From NCBI GenBank assembly GCA_017521985.1, contig JAFXAZ010000006.1, positions 1 through 64,000 of the forward strand: 64,000 bases of DNA. Direction: 5' to 3'. This document shows, piece after piece, positions 9,808-17,871 of this stretch. How positions within the stretch are numbered: the stretch's first letter is position 1; the number at the start of each line of letters is the position of its first letter. The position numbers were made by a program, and so were the translations under genes. The notes beneath the pieces were generated by a model. The model was given only the letters and a program-made list of their open reading frames with translations. It had not been told where the DNA came from and made no database searches. The DNA is from Lachnospiraceae bacterium (GTDB lineage: Bacteria; Bacillota; Clostridia; Lachnospirales; Lachnospiraceae).

Positions 9808-10470
9808 ATGTTACAATCATTTTTTAACTATGACAACCCTTTTTGGAATTGCATAAGAAAATGTTTTAATCTTTTCGTTCTTAGTACTGTATTTACATTT
9901 TTCTGCATTCCTATTTTTACTATTGGTCCAGCATGTGCAGCTTTATACTACACAGTCGTAAAAGTCATTCGCAGAGAACGAAGTTATTGTATTAAGGAAT
10001 TTTTACATGCTTTTAAAAGTAATCTCAAACAGGGAATTATCGTGCATCTGATTTTATTAATATTAACTGTAATGATGTTTGTGACCGATATTCCATTAAT
10101 GATGAGCTTTATTAATACCGGAAATACATTCGACACCGTATTATTAGTGTTATTTATCGTAAAAGCAGTATTACTGTTGGGTATGATTTGCTGGATTTAT
10201 CCTGTTATTTCCAGATTTGATCAACCCCTTATATTGCTATGCGAAAAAACACTAATTATTATGCTTCGCTATTTTCCATCTACAATTCTCAATATTATTG
10301 TACTATTAGTAGCACTTTTCTTAATCATTTTTGAACCACTACTTTTAGCAATTGTTCCCGGATTGGCAGCTCTATTGATGTCTTTCCTCACAGAACGGAC
10401 ACTACAGCGCGTATGTGATCAAAATGAAATTGACAAAGAAACAACATCTACTTGGTTTTTGGGTAATTAA
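9808..10470 (+). CDS. YesL-family membrane protein (DUF624)
   Basis: A 220-residue protein with about five hydrophobic helices, beginning MLQSFFNYDNPFW and followed by a long hydrophobic segment typical of DUF624/YesL. In Bacillus and Clostridia, yesL-type genes accompany yesM/yesN and Lpl-type sugar transporters; the molecular role is not established. Here the gene starts 15 bases after the kinase gene with AAGGAG upstream, so it is the third gene of the regulator operon. The operon ends at the hairpin at 10517-10552. Confidence 0.85.
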   Translation: MLQSFFNYDNPFWNCIRKCFNLFVLSTVFTFFCIPIFTIGPACAALYYTVVKVIRRERSYCIKEFLHAFKSNLKQGIIVHLILLILTVMMFVTDIPLMMSFINTGNTFDTVLLVLFIVKAVLLLGMICWIYPVISRFDQPLILLCEKTLIIMLRYFPSTILNIIVLLVALFLIIFEPLLLAIVPGLAALLMSFLTERTLQRVCDQNEIDKETTSTWFLGN

Positions 10471-10516
10471 TTTATTACACTGTATCCGTACTGAGGGTGA
10501 TACTAAGAAAAAACAT

Positions 10517-10552
10517 ACTGCCTGTCCCACAAAAAGTGAAACAGGCAGTTTT
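10517..10552. terminator. Rho-independent terminator after the yesNML-like operon
   Basis: A nine-base perfect stem (ACTGCCTGT at 10517-10525, ACAGGCAGT at 10541-10549) has T bases on its right and an A-rich run on its left. It can therefore stop transcription from both the plus-strand operon and the minus-strand LysR gene. Confidence 0.85.
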
Positions 10553-10610
10553 CTCCAATAAATCTTCTTTTGCCAACTATCCATCTCTTTAGTAGACAAA
10601 CTTCTCTATC

Positions 10611-11468
10611 TCAGTCAGACTGGATGTTATCATGAATGAAATCGATAAATCTTTTTACATTTCCATAAGCGGTTTCTTTTTTATAATAGATGCAAATCGG
10701 CTGATATTCTTTAAAATCGGCTACTTCTAAAGGAACGACTTCCGGGATATTACCCACCTTCATATACATCTCACCCGCCACACCTATTGCCACTCCGGAA
10801 CTTATGATACGCATAAAACATGCCGAATCATTTATCTGTGCCACAAGATTTGGAGAAAAACCCGACTTGTGACAAGCCTTTAGTAACATCTGATATTGAT
10901 TACCATAAAGACTTAAGTTTGCAAAATTCTCTCCTGAAAGCTGCTCCAGTCTAAGCTTGTTTCCACACAAATGACTTTTGGGCGACGCGTATATCAATAT
11001 CCTCTGCTTGCACAGCTCAAGTCTTTCCCACCCGACATAATCCGCTTTCTCGTTATCAATTATAACATCATAATTATCATAGTTCTTCTCATCAAAATCG
11101 GTACTAAGCCTAAAACAGGTATTCGTATATTTGTACTTATACTGCACTATTTTATCCGTTATTACCGTCCTCAAAGCTTTAACGAGGATTCTTATCTCTC
11201 TCAAATTATCGGTGCTATCCGCAATGGAGCTTATAACACTGTCAAGCTCCTCAAATACCACCGTCAAAGCCTCAAACAATTTCTTTCCGTTGTCATTTAA
11301 CAATATCCTGTTCGGCAAACGGTCAAAAAGCTTACATCCAAGTTCTTTTTCAAGTCTTTTTATTGATACGGATACAGATGAAGACGGGACCATATACTTC
11401 TCTGCCGTCTTTGAAATACTTAAATATCTTGCACTATCATAAAAATACCTCAGTTGCAATAACTCCAT
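10611..11468 (-). CDS. LysR-family transcriptional regulator
   Basis: A 285-residue protein of normal LTTR length. The N-terminal winged helix-turn-helix reads MELLQLRYFYDSARYLSISKTAEK and then SVSVSIKRLEKELGCKLFDR, with a substrate-binding-type effector domain from about residue 90. It is transcribed away from the M20 peptidase and CapA genes, with about 136 bases between start codons. LysR regulators commonly control the neighbouring divergent gene, so the peptidase/CapA pair is its likely target. The inducer is unknown. Confidence 0.92.
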   Translation of the reverse strand: MELLQLRYFYDSARYLSISKTAEKYMVPSSSVSVSIKRLEKELGCKLFDRLPNRILLNDNGKKLFEALTVVFEELDSVISSIADSTDNLREIRILVKALRTVITDKIVQYKYKYTNTCFRLSTDFDEKNYDNYDVIIDNEKADYVGWERLELCKQRILIYASPKSHLCGNKLRLEQLSGENFANLSLYGNQYQMLLKACHKSGFSPNLVAQINDSACFMRIISSGVAIGVAGEMYMKVGNIPEVVPLEVADFKEYQPICIYYKKETAYGNVKRFIDFIHDNIQSD

Positions 11469-11604
11469 TGACCACTCCCTCCTTCTTTGTAAAACACATT
11501 ATAGCATATACTCAAAAGCATAGCAAGTGTATATCAAGGTATTCTTTACAACTATGCTGTATGATTTATAATTATAGTAAAATAATTATTATGCAGGTGA
11601 TGTA

Positions 11605-12750
11605 ATGAATATATTGAAAACATTTGAAAGCATAGAAGCGTAGAAGGAAAAATACACTGATTTTCTTTGTAAGATATGCGCCTTTGAAGCAAGAGCATAT
11701 GACAAGGCTGTTATCGACAGTATGAACAATGCCATTACCCTCTTTGCAAAAAGCGAGGGCTTTTCCGTAAAGAGAACACCTTTTGAAAAATGCGGTGACT
11801 TTCTCACAATAGAAATAAATGAAGGTGCCCCAAAAGGTGGCGTATTTTTAGCTCATACCGATACCGTCCACGAAAAAGGTGTATTTGGCAATCAGCCCGT
11901 GAAAGATCTGGGAGACAGAATACAGGCTCCGGGAGCAATTGACTGCAAGGGTGGTATAGCTGTCGCTCTTCTTATGATGAAGTCTTTGAAGGATAATGGT
12001 TATGCCAAAAACTTAAGACTTTTACTTACTTCTGATGAAGAAATATCCAATGTGCTCGGCGGCAGAGAAGAAATACAGTTCTTTACAGAAAACGTACAAG
12101 GTTATCCTTTCGCTCTAAATTGCGAAACTACTGAAAAAGACGAAGTTGTCGTATCCCGAAAAGGTATACTCCGATACCAAATAGACGTAACCGGCGTATC
12201 AGGGCACTCCGGAATTCACTATTTTGAAAGCAAGAACGCACTTGCTGAAGCGGCTCACAAAATTGTAGCACTCGAAAATTCCAGCCAGGAAGGCGGAACA
12301 ACCTACAGCTGCAACAAAATCAATGCAGGAAATGTTCCGAACATTATTCCCGAAACCTGCTCGTTTATTGTTGATGTGAGGGTACATACTCAAAGCGCCA
12401 TGGATACGGCAAAGCAGACCGTTCAAAGCATTGTTGAAAAAAAATATATTGGTGGAACAAGCGCAGTTCTTACTCTGCTCAGTGAAAGACCACCTATGGA
12501 AAAAACAAAAGAGACGATGCAGCTTTTTAACAGTATTCTTGCTGTAACACAAAAATATGGACTCGGCAATCTCACTCCGGTTCAATCGGGTGGCGGCTCT
12601 GACAGCTGTTATACACAAAGTGCCGGCGTTACTTCTCTTTGCGGACTTGGTCCCAGCGGAGAGTTCTGTCACACGCCAAAAGAATATGTAAAAAAGGACA
12701 CCATTCCCCTCAGAGCAAAAATCCTTGCTGCTTTTCTGAGTGAACAATAA
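11605..12750 (+). pseudogene. M20-family metallopeptidase gene interrupted by an early in-frame TAG
   Basis: From the ATG at 11605 (AGGTGA upstream) the frame reads MNILKTFESIEA, hits TAG at 11641-11643, and then stays open in the same frame to 12750. The rest has all M20 metal-site features: AHTDTVH (His, Asp), PGAIDCKGG (bridging Asp), TSDEEIS (general-base Glu), NCETTEKD and FCHTPKEY (His). Family members are amidohydrolases or carboxypeptidases related to ArgE, DapE and carboxypeptidase G2. A shortened product could start at ATG 11722, but it would lack about 39 residues of the fold and has no clear ribosome site. The gene is either freshly inactivated or makes a truncated enzyme. CapA lies 25 bases downstream. 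Confidence 0.75.
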
Positions 12751-12775
12751 CAAAATCAAGAGAGGTTTTTGAAGT

Positions 12776-14071
12776 ATGAAAATGAAATTTACAGCCGCAG
12801 GCGATATGCTTGTTCAAAGACGTATTCCACATGACAGCGAAGACTTTACTGAAATTGCAACACAAATAAAAAGAGGAGACGTGCGCTTCCTTAATCTTGA
12901 AACCACGCTGCACAACGGCGAGCACTCAGCTAATCAATATTCAGGCGGCAGCTATCTTAGGGCTAATCCCAAGACACTTGACGATGTAAGTGCGTACGGT
13001 TTTAATCTCCTTTCATTTGCGAACAACCATTCTATGGATTTTGGACATGGTGGTCTTCTTTCTACCAAAAAATATATTGACGAAGCAGGTTTTCCGAATA
13101 CAGGAGCAGGCTCAAATCTCGATGAAGCATCCGCTCCCGCATATATTGATACCAAAAACGGCAGAGCTGCGCTTATCTCAGTCGTTTCAACCATAAACAA
13201 CGATGCTGCAATCGCAGGAAAACAGTCAAGAAGATATGTCGGCCGTCCCGGTGTAAACGCTCTTCGTGTTTCATCTCACCTTCAGGTAACGGAAGAGCAA
13301 TTTAGTATGATTCAGGAAATAAGCAAAGTCAGCAAGATAAACGCGCAGCGTGATATCGAAAGAGCCGAAGGTTATTTTACCCCTCTTGCAGATGGAGTAG
13401 CGGCTTTGGGAAGTCTTGAATTCAAGCTCGGAAATGAAACCAAATACGTTACACACCCTCATCCTGAAGATATGGAAAGAGTGGAAAAAGCGATTTATGA
13501 AGCTCAAATGATGTCGGATTACATTATCATTTCCGTTCACTCTCACGAAATATCAGGAGATAAAAAAGAAAACCCCGCTGATTTTCTTGTTGAATTTGCT
13601 CACAAATGCATAGATGCGGGGGCTCATGTAGTTATAGGACACGGTCCCCACCTTTTGCGACCTGTTGAAATATATAAAGGACATCCTATTTTTTATTCTC
13701 TCGGTGATTTTGTTATACATAACGAATGTATACCATATGCCCCGGAAGAAATGTTTGCCGAAAAGGGTATGACTTCCGATGTGACCATGCGTGAATTTTT
13801 CTGTAGACGTTCCGCAAACTACACACGTGGTCTTATGAGAGATCGCCGTATGCTCGAATCGGTAATTCCATATTTTGAAATGGAAGACGGAAAACTCACA
13901 TATCTTGAGCTTATGCCTATTGAACTCAATTTTGATAAAAAAGTATGGCAAAGCGGCAATCCTCGTTTCTCAAGCAAGCACGGCATTATCGAGAGACTTG
14001 CCGATATTTCAGCCCCTTATGGCACTGAAATAACCATTGACGAACGCGGCTATGGTATTGTGAAACTATAA
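12776..14071 (+). CDS. CapA-family protein (PgsA-like metallophosphatase fold)
   Basis: A 431-residue protein of the CapA/PgsA family. The start has GAGAGG upstream. Family motifs are AAGDMLVQRR near residue 7, FLNLETTLHNG, SFANNHSMDFGHGG, IISVHSHE and GHGPHLLRPVEIYKGHPIFYSLGDF, which correspond to the metal-binding His and Asn residues of the calcineurin-like fold. Classical CapA is membrane-anchored and works in poly-gamma-glutamate capsule formation; this copy has no N-terminal membrane helix, so a soluble cytoplasmic role is more likely. It sits 25 bases after the M20 peptidase gene, which suggests a joint role in peptide or polyglutamate turnover, but that is inference. Confidence 0.88.
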   Translation: MKMKFTAAGDMLVQRRIPHDSEDFTEIATQIKRGDVRFLNLETTLHNGEHSANQYSGGSYLRANPKTLDDVSAYGFNLLSFANNHSMDFGHGGLLSTKKYIDEAGFPNTGAGSNLDEASAPAYIDTKNGRAALISVVSTINNDAAIAGKQSRRYVGRPGVNALRVSSHLQVTEEQFSMIQEISKVSKINAQRDIERAEGYFTPLADGVAALGSLEFKLGNETKYVTHPHPEDMERVEKAIYEAQMMSDYIIISVHSHEISGDKKENPADFLVEFAHKCIDAGAHVVIGHGPHLLRPVEIYKGHPIFYSLGDFVIHNECIPYAPEEMFAEKGMTSDVTMREFFCRRSANYTRGLMRDRRMLESVIPYFEMEDGKLTYLELMPIELNFDKKVWQSGNPRFSSKHGIIERLADISAPYGTEITIDERGYGIVKL

Positions 14072-14130
14072 AAACACATTAAAAGTAGCTTTCCGGACAC
14101 TGTCTTAAGGTGTGTAAATAAGGTGTAAAC

Positions 14131-14168
14131 AGCCTACCTCAATAATTGAGTGTAGGCTCTGTTTGTTT
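14131..14168 (+). terminator. Rho-independent terminator after the CapA gene
   Basis: AGCCTACCTCAA and TTGAGTGTAGGCT pair around a short loop (one bulged T), followed on the plus strand by a T-rich stretch. It closes the M20/CapA transcript. The minus-strand ATPase gene also ends 17 bases beyond it. Confidence 0.8.
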
Positions 14169-14184
14169 ACCTCTCTTAGCGCTT

Positions 14185-16041
14185 CTATTGCTCGCCCCGA
14201 AAAGGAGCTTCTTCCATGCCGCTTTTCAATCGGATGCCCGGTAAATCCTTCAAAAATTTTTCTGCATTACGATATGCTATACCGTCTTCTGTATCCATTT
14301 CCTCTCCAAGATATAATACATATCGTCCCACAAGCTTACCGAAGCGTGGTGTTGTAAGAGAAAGTTTATTGTCATTCATCATATGTCTTGCTTGTTCTCT
14401 CACATACTCCCTGCTGTGCTTGATCTCATATATCGCACAGGAATTATTTTTTTCATCCCGGATCACCATATCGAATTCCCCGGTTGTAAACTGAAGTTTA
14501 AAAACACGGTAATCTTTACCGAGAGCCTGCATGGTTTCCAGCAGAATAATATCCTCCAGCATCCTTCCTCGCACTTCTTCCAGTATCCGTTCTGCGATAT
14601 ATTTTTTCTCCTCCGCCGGCAGCAAATGAAAAATTGGATCTTTCAACAATGAATGCACCAGCGCCTGTGCCTGACAGTACCGCATTCCCGGCTGCACAAA
14701 TAAGACTCGTTCTTCCGATTCCAGTCCGGATTCTCCTGCTTCTATAGTACAATCTTTGATCAAATCCAGTGCTTTAAGGTATTCTTTTATCAATATCACA
14801 TGTGAATCTGTGACCTGTACTGTCTGCTGACCCTTGTTATGGATATCCAGTATCTCCATGAGTCGTTTTGTAATCGCTGCTTTATCCACATGGTAAAGGA
14901 TATCTGTCCGCTTTTCCGGATCCTTCTCCGTGCGCAGGTTGTTTGCTGTCACTCCGAAATCACTGGACTTAAAGTCTCTGGTCAATACACGCAGCACAAA
15001 ACGATGATTCATATCTTCAATGATACGATTGATGGCACTGGTAAGTTCTCCCGCCTCATAAAGATCATACAAATTCCTGAAGTAATGTCCCTGCTCGAAA
15101 CATTCCAGGGAATGCTGGATATTCTTACTGATTGCAGTATCAATATACCGGCGTGTGGACTCGCCATCACGAAATGATGCATCTTCCATATTCAGCTCTT
15201 CATCATCAAAATCAATTTCTCCCATCCGAAGCGTGCCGCCATAACGGATGTATTCATCCACGCTGTCTATTCCTAAGAGCCTGCTGTATTCCCTGTATGG
15301 GATAAATGTAGTATGGATCATCCTGACTCTGTCATACAGTTCATTATCCCTTGCCAACCAAAAACCCAAAGAGTCCGTACCGGAAAGCACGATCTTCATT
15401 CCCATCTGTGCATAAATATCCGAAAGCAGTGCCGCCGAATCAATAAAGTCCTTCATCAATGTTACTTCATCAATAAAAATATATTGGAACCCGGCATCGT
15501 GTAGCTTCTCCAGATCACGGACTACCATATCTATTTGATTGGTTGTACGGATTTTAATATAGGCAGTTTTGTAAAAGTCATCTTCTGTCATATCTGCGAT
15601 TGCTTGAAATAACATGGTGGTCTTTCCGGTTCTTCGCAGTCCATAAACTGCACATACACGGGTATGGTCATTACCATAAAGAAATTTTTTTACACTTTCA
15701 TAGACATCCCTTTTCTGAAATGCCCTGACACTTCTGACCATTAGCTCAAGCTTATCACCTGTTACTACATTCGTTTCAAACTTCATAGTGCCTCTTTTCA
15801 TGGCAGGCAATGTTTGTTGCAGCTCCTTCAGCCGGGCTTGCAGACGTTTTCTCTCTTCCACCTGCTCCTGTATCATATCTAATTCCGTGTCCTTAATATA
15901 TTTACTTTGTACCTTTCCATTCTCTCTCCACTGAAGATAGTATCTCTCTTTTCCATTGATATTCTTCTTGGAAATATAGCCTGCCGGAAGTTCTGCTATT
16001 CTTTTTTCCATATATTTCATCAATTCGTAACCATCTGTCAT
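14185..16041 (-). CDS. AAA ATPase with C-terminal DUF4143-type nuclease-like domain
   Basis: The ATG at 16041 has AAAGGTGGTGA upstream and gives 618 residues. The first 85 residues form a small basic domain (ISKKNINGKERYYLQW) and a coiled-coil stretch. The ATPase core follows, with Walker A GLRRTGKTT near 134 and Walker B YIFIDEV near 190. The C-terminal part has FDMVIRDEKN then YEIKHS near 530-545, which fits the D-ExK pattern of DUF4143/PD-(D/E)XK-like tails. Such proteins (often labelled archaeal-type ATPases) are common in gut Firmicutes and their role is unsettled. It is a single gene with its own promoter and probable operator (16066-16112). Confidence 0.8.
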   Translation of the reverse strand: MTDGYELMKYMEKRIAELPAGYISKKNINGKERYYLQWRENGKVQSKYIKDTELDMIQEQVEERKRLQARLKELQQTLPAMKRGTMKFETNVVTGDKLELMVRSVRAFQKRDVYESVKKFLYGNDHTRVCAVYGLRRTGKTTMLFQAIADMTEDDFYKTAYIKIRTTNQIDMVVRDLEKLHDAGFQYIFIDEVTLMKDFIDSAALLSDIYAQMGMKIVLSGTDSLGFWLARDNELYDRVRMIHTTFIPYREYSRLLGIDSVDEYIRYGGTLRMGEIDFDDEELNMEDASFRDGESTRRYIDTAISKNIQHSLECFEQGHYFRNLYDLYEAGELTSAINRIIEDMNHRFVLRVLTRDFKSSDFGVTANNLRTEKDPEKRTDILYHVDKAAITKRLMEILDIHNKGQQTVQVTDSHVILIKEYLKALDLIKDCTIEAGESGLESEERVLFVQPGMRYCQAQALVHSLLKDPIFHLLPAEEKKYIAERILEEVRGRMLEDIILLETMQALGKDYRVFKLQFTTGEFDMVIRDEKNNSCAIYEIKHSREYVREQARHMMNDNKLSLTTPRFGKLVGRYVLYLGEEMDTEDGIAYRNAEKFLKDLPGIRLKSGMEEAPFRGEQ

Positions 16042-16065
16042 TTCTATCACCACCTTTGCAATTTC

Positions 16066-16112
16066 ATTGTACCTCTTTGTAACCTACATGTCAACACGCT
16101 AATTGTAGGTTA
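16066..16112 (-). promoter_or_regulatory. Promoter and palindromic operator for the DUF4143-type ATPase gene
   Basis: On the minus strand TTGACA (16094-16089), a 17-base spacer and TACAAT (16071-16066) make a near-consensus sigma-A promoter. A perfect nine-base inverted repeat (TAACCTACA at 16080-16088, TGTAGGTTA at 16104-16112) flanks and overlaps the -35 box, as expected for a repressor site. No obvious regulator gene is adjacent, so self-regulation or control by the XRE protein encoded at 21663-21881 are both possible. Confidence 0.7.
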
Positions 16113-16557
16113 TATTTTTTATATTTCTACATCCCACAGTTTTTTTCCCAAAATCACTCTCCAAATCCGTTTTTTACCCCTATGCATCTTTCAAAATGGC
16201 CAAAAAAAGCGGGCAAAAAATAGCCATTTTTCAGCCCATTTTTTGCCCATTTTTTGCCCTCCAACCACAACATCTTGTGGTCAAACCCTACTTTTTTGCC
16301 TTTTGACCACAACGCTGCATCTGAATTGCTACCTCAACGTGCGGTGAAAGTTACTTCTTATACTACATAGCGAAAGTCGTGCCTTTTGCGAAAAAGTTTA
16401 TACCTCACCTAAGGGGATAAACCTTACCCCACTTACCTTTTGACATGCCTTTTTGTTCACACTTTTACAGCAAAAAAGTGTGAATACTTTTCATATTTTC
16501 CTGCTGCCAGGAAAAACTTCTATCCTAACAACAGGCCACAAAATTAGCAATCCATTT
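16113..16557. repeat. Gene-free spacer dense in inverted repeats
   Basis: No convincing reading frame is present. GGGCAAAAAAT (16211-16221) is complementary to ATTTTTTGCCC, which occurs twice in tandem at 16238-16248 and 16249-16259. ACCACAA (16264-16270) pairs with TTGTGGT (16275-16281), and the extended TTGTGGTCAAA (16275-16285) also pairs perfectly with TTTGACCACAA (16302-16312). CACACTTTT (16458-16466) pairs with AAAAGTGTG (16474-16482), and a TTTTCCTG/CAGGAAAA stem lies near 16495-16514. Read leftward, the 16211-16259 set ends in a T run and could terminate the methyltransferase operon. The competing stems also allow a structured RNA. Confidence 0.6.
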
Positions 16558-17865
16558 TTATTTCTTTATGACAATCACACTTTCCCTTAATCCTTCACTA
16601 ATACCCTTTTGCTGGCTACTAGTTTTAACCCTTCGAGCTTCTCTGATTTCTTCGACCTTAAACCCATTATTTTCAGCAATTTTGCACACAATCATATCAA
16701 CTTCAATTTCCACGTTATAGTATGCTGAATTTGCAACATTAAAAAATATCATTCCATCCGATGCCATTTTCTTACTCAACCCATTAAATAACGTGTTGAT
16801 GTCTAAAAAATACCCTCTTATCATATTTAGTAATTCACTATTCCAGAATTTATCTTTATATTTTTCGATACCATCTAATGCTTTCTTTAATTCATCAATT
16901 TCTAAAGTCTCTAATTCACCCCATTTAATCTGTACGTGCGAACGCAACGTTTTTTCTCTCAACTGTCGTACATCAGTTAAGTCCTCCATATACCCCAAAC
17001 TTTTTAATTCGACCATATAAGTATCCGTGTAATCTCGTGAATTAAGATACGGAGGTGATGTAATAACGAGATTAATCGTATTATCAGGAACTTTATTAAA
17101 TATCAGTTCTCTACAATCTCCATGATAACAATATTTCCTATTGCTAAATAATTTTTTCTGTGACTTGATTTTTTCCATCTGTAAAATATCTATCCTAAAA
17201 ACATTATTCAGCCTATTTAAAAATATCTTGTGCACATCTTCTCGAGAATAATTTATAACCTCTTTCCAATTGTCTTTGTAAGAAACACACTTACCGTTCC
17301 TATAAACATTACTAACCTCCAACAATATAGATGCTAATGCCACCTTGAATAGCCTTTGATATTTTTTACTTTGAAACTTATTTATTCCTTCTAATACATC
17401 CAAAATCCCCAGTCTAACATCTCTATTCAAAAGCCATTTATTAATACCCTCTTGCTCCACCAAGGTCTTAAAATCCGTCTTTATTTTTTCCTCTGAGTAC
17501 ACATCCGGCTCATTAAAATAATTGGCAATTTGTTCGCAATAATTATCCAAGCTTTTCGTTGTATATGTTGTTTCCATTTTACAACAAGCCAAATCATACA
17601 TAAACGGACTAACTTCGAACGAATAACACAAATATCCCATATCTTGTAATTCTAAAGGAGTGGTTCCACTTCCAGCAAAAGGCTCCAAGCAGATTATATC
17701 CTTGCATTTATGCAGTTTTCTATATTCATCAACTATTTTCGAAATAAATTCTTTTGAATATCCTTCTACAAATGGATACCATCTGTGAATGTATACACTT
17801 TTATTTTTACCAAATTGCATTATCGAGCCATATTCTTCACTGTAATCTACTATCTTATATGACAA
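16558..17865 (-). CDS. DNA methyltransferase, SPPY type (N4-cytosine or N6-adenine)
   Basis: A 435-residue amino-methyltransferase. The AdoMet-binding motif EPFAGSGTT is at residues 61-69 and the catalytic motif SPPYLNSRDYTD near 270, so motif I precedes motif IV in the linear order. Conserved blocks around LKSLGY and IFFNVANSAYYN resemble modification enzymes often labelled site-specific DNA methylases. SPPY is most often found in N4-cytosine enzymes, but N6-adenine cannot be excluded. It is the last gene of the five-gene operon and begins 6 bases after the nuclease-like gene. This points to self-protection of host DNA from a modification-sensitive effector, which is an inference. Confidence 0.85.
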   Translation of the reverse strand: MSYKIVDYSEEYGSIMQFGKNKSVYIHRWYPFVEGYSKEFISKIVDEYRKLHKCKDIICLEPFAGSGTTPLELQDMGYLCYSFEVSPFMYDLACCKMETTYTTKSLDNYCEQIANYFNEPDVYSEEKIKTDFKTLVEQEGINKWLLNRDVRLGILDVLEGINKFQSKKYQRLFKVALASILLEVSNVYRNGKCVSYKDNWKEVINYSREDVHKIFLNRLNNVFRIDILQMEKIKSQKKLFSNRKYCYHGDCRELIFNKVPDNTINLVITSPPYLNSRDYTDTYMVELKSLGYMEDLTDVRQLREKTLRSHVQIKWGELETLEIDELKKALDGIEKYKDKFWNSELLNMIRGYFLDINTLFNGLSKKMASDGMIFFNVANSAYYNVEIEVDMIVCKIAENNGFKVEEIREARRVKTSSQQKGISEGLRESVIVIKK

Positions 17866-17871
17866 ATCATC

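Noticed and set aside
11641-11643. TAG in the M20 gene as a recoded (pyrrolysine-like) codon
   Set aside because: There is no evidence for amber recoding anywhere else in the window; TAG also acts as a normal stop, so a mutation is simpler.
12199-12759. Long antisense frame (186 codons) opposite the M20 peptidase gene
   Set aside because: It is the reverse shadow of a conserved gene, has no ribosome site and no family-like sequence.
13553-13951. Antisense frame of 132 codons opposite the CapA gene
   Set aside because: It is a mirror frame of conserved CapA motifs with no start signal.
16201-16320. Repeated TTTTTTGCCC and ACCACAA words looked like a small CRISPR or clustered-repeat array
   Set aside because: The units are 7-11 bases, unevenly spaced and in both orientations, with no spacers and no cas genes; inverted repeats explain them better.
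15907-16347. Plus-strand frame of 146 codons across the ATPase start and the repeat spacer
   Set aside because: It overlaps the promoter and N-terminus of the real minus-strand gene, and its product is low-complexity Phe/Leu/Cys sequence.
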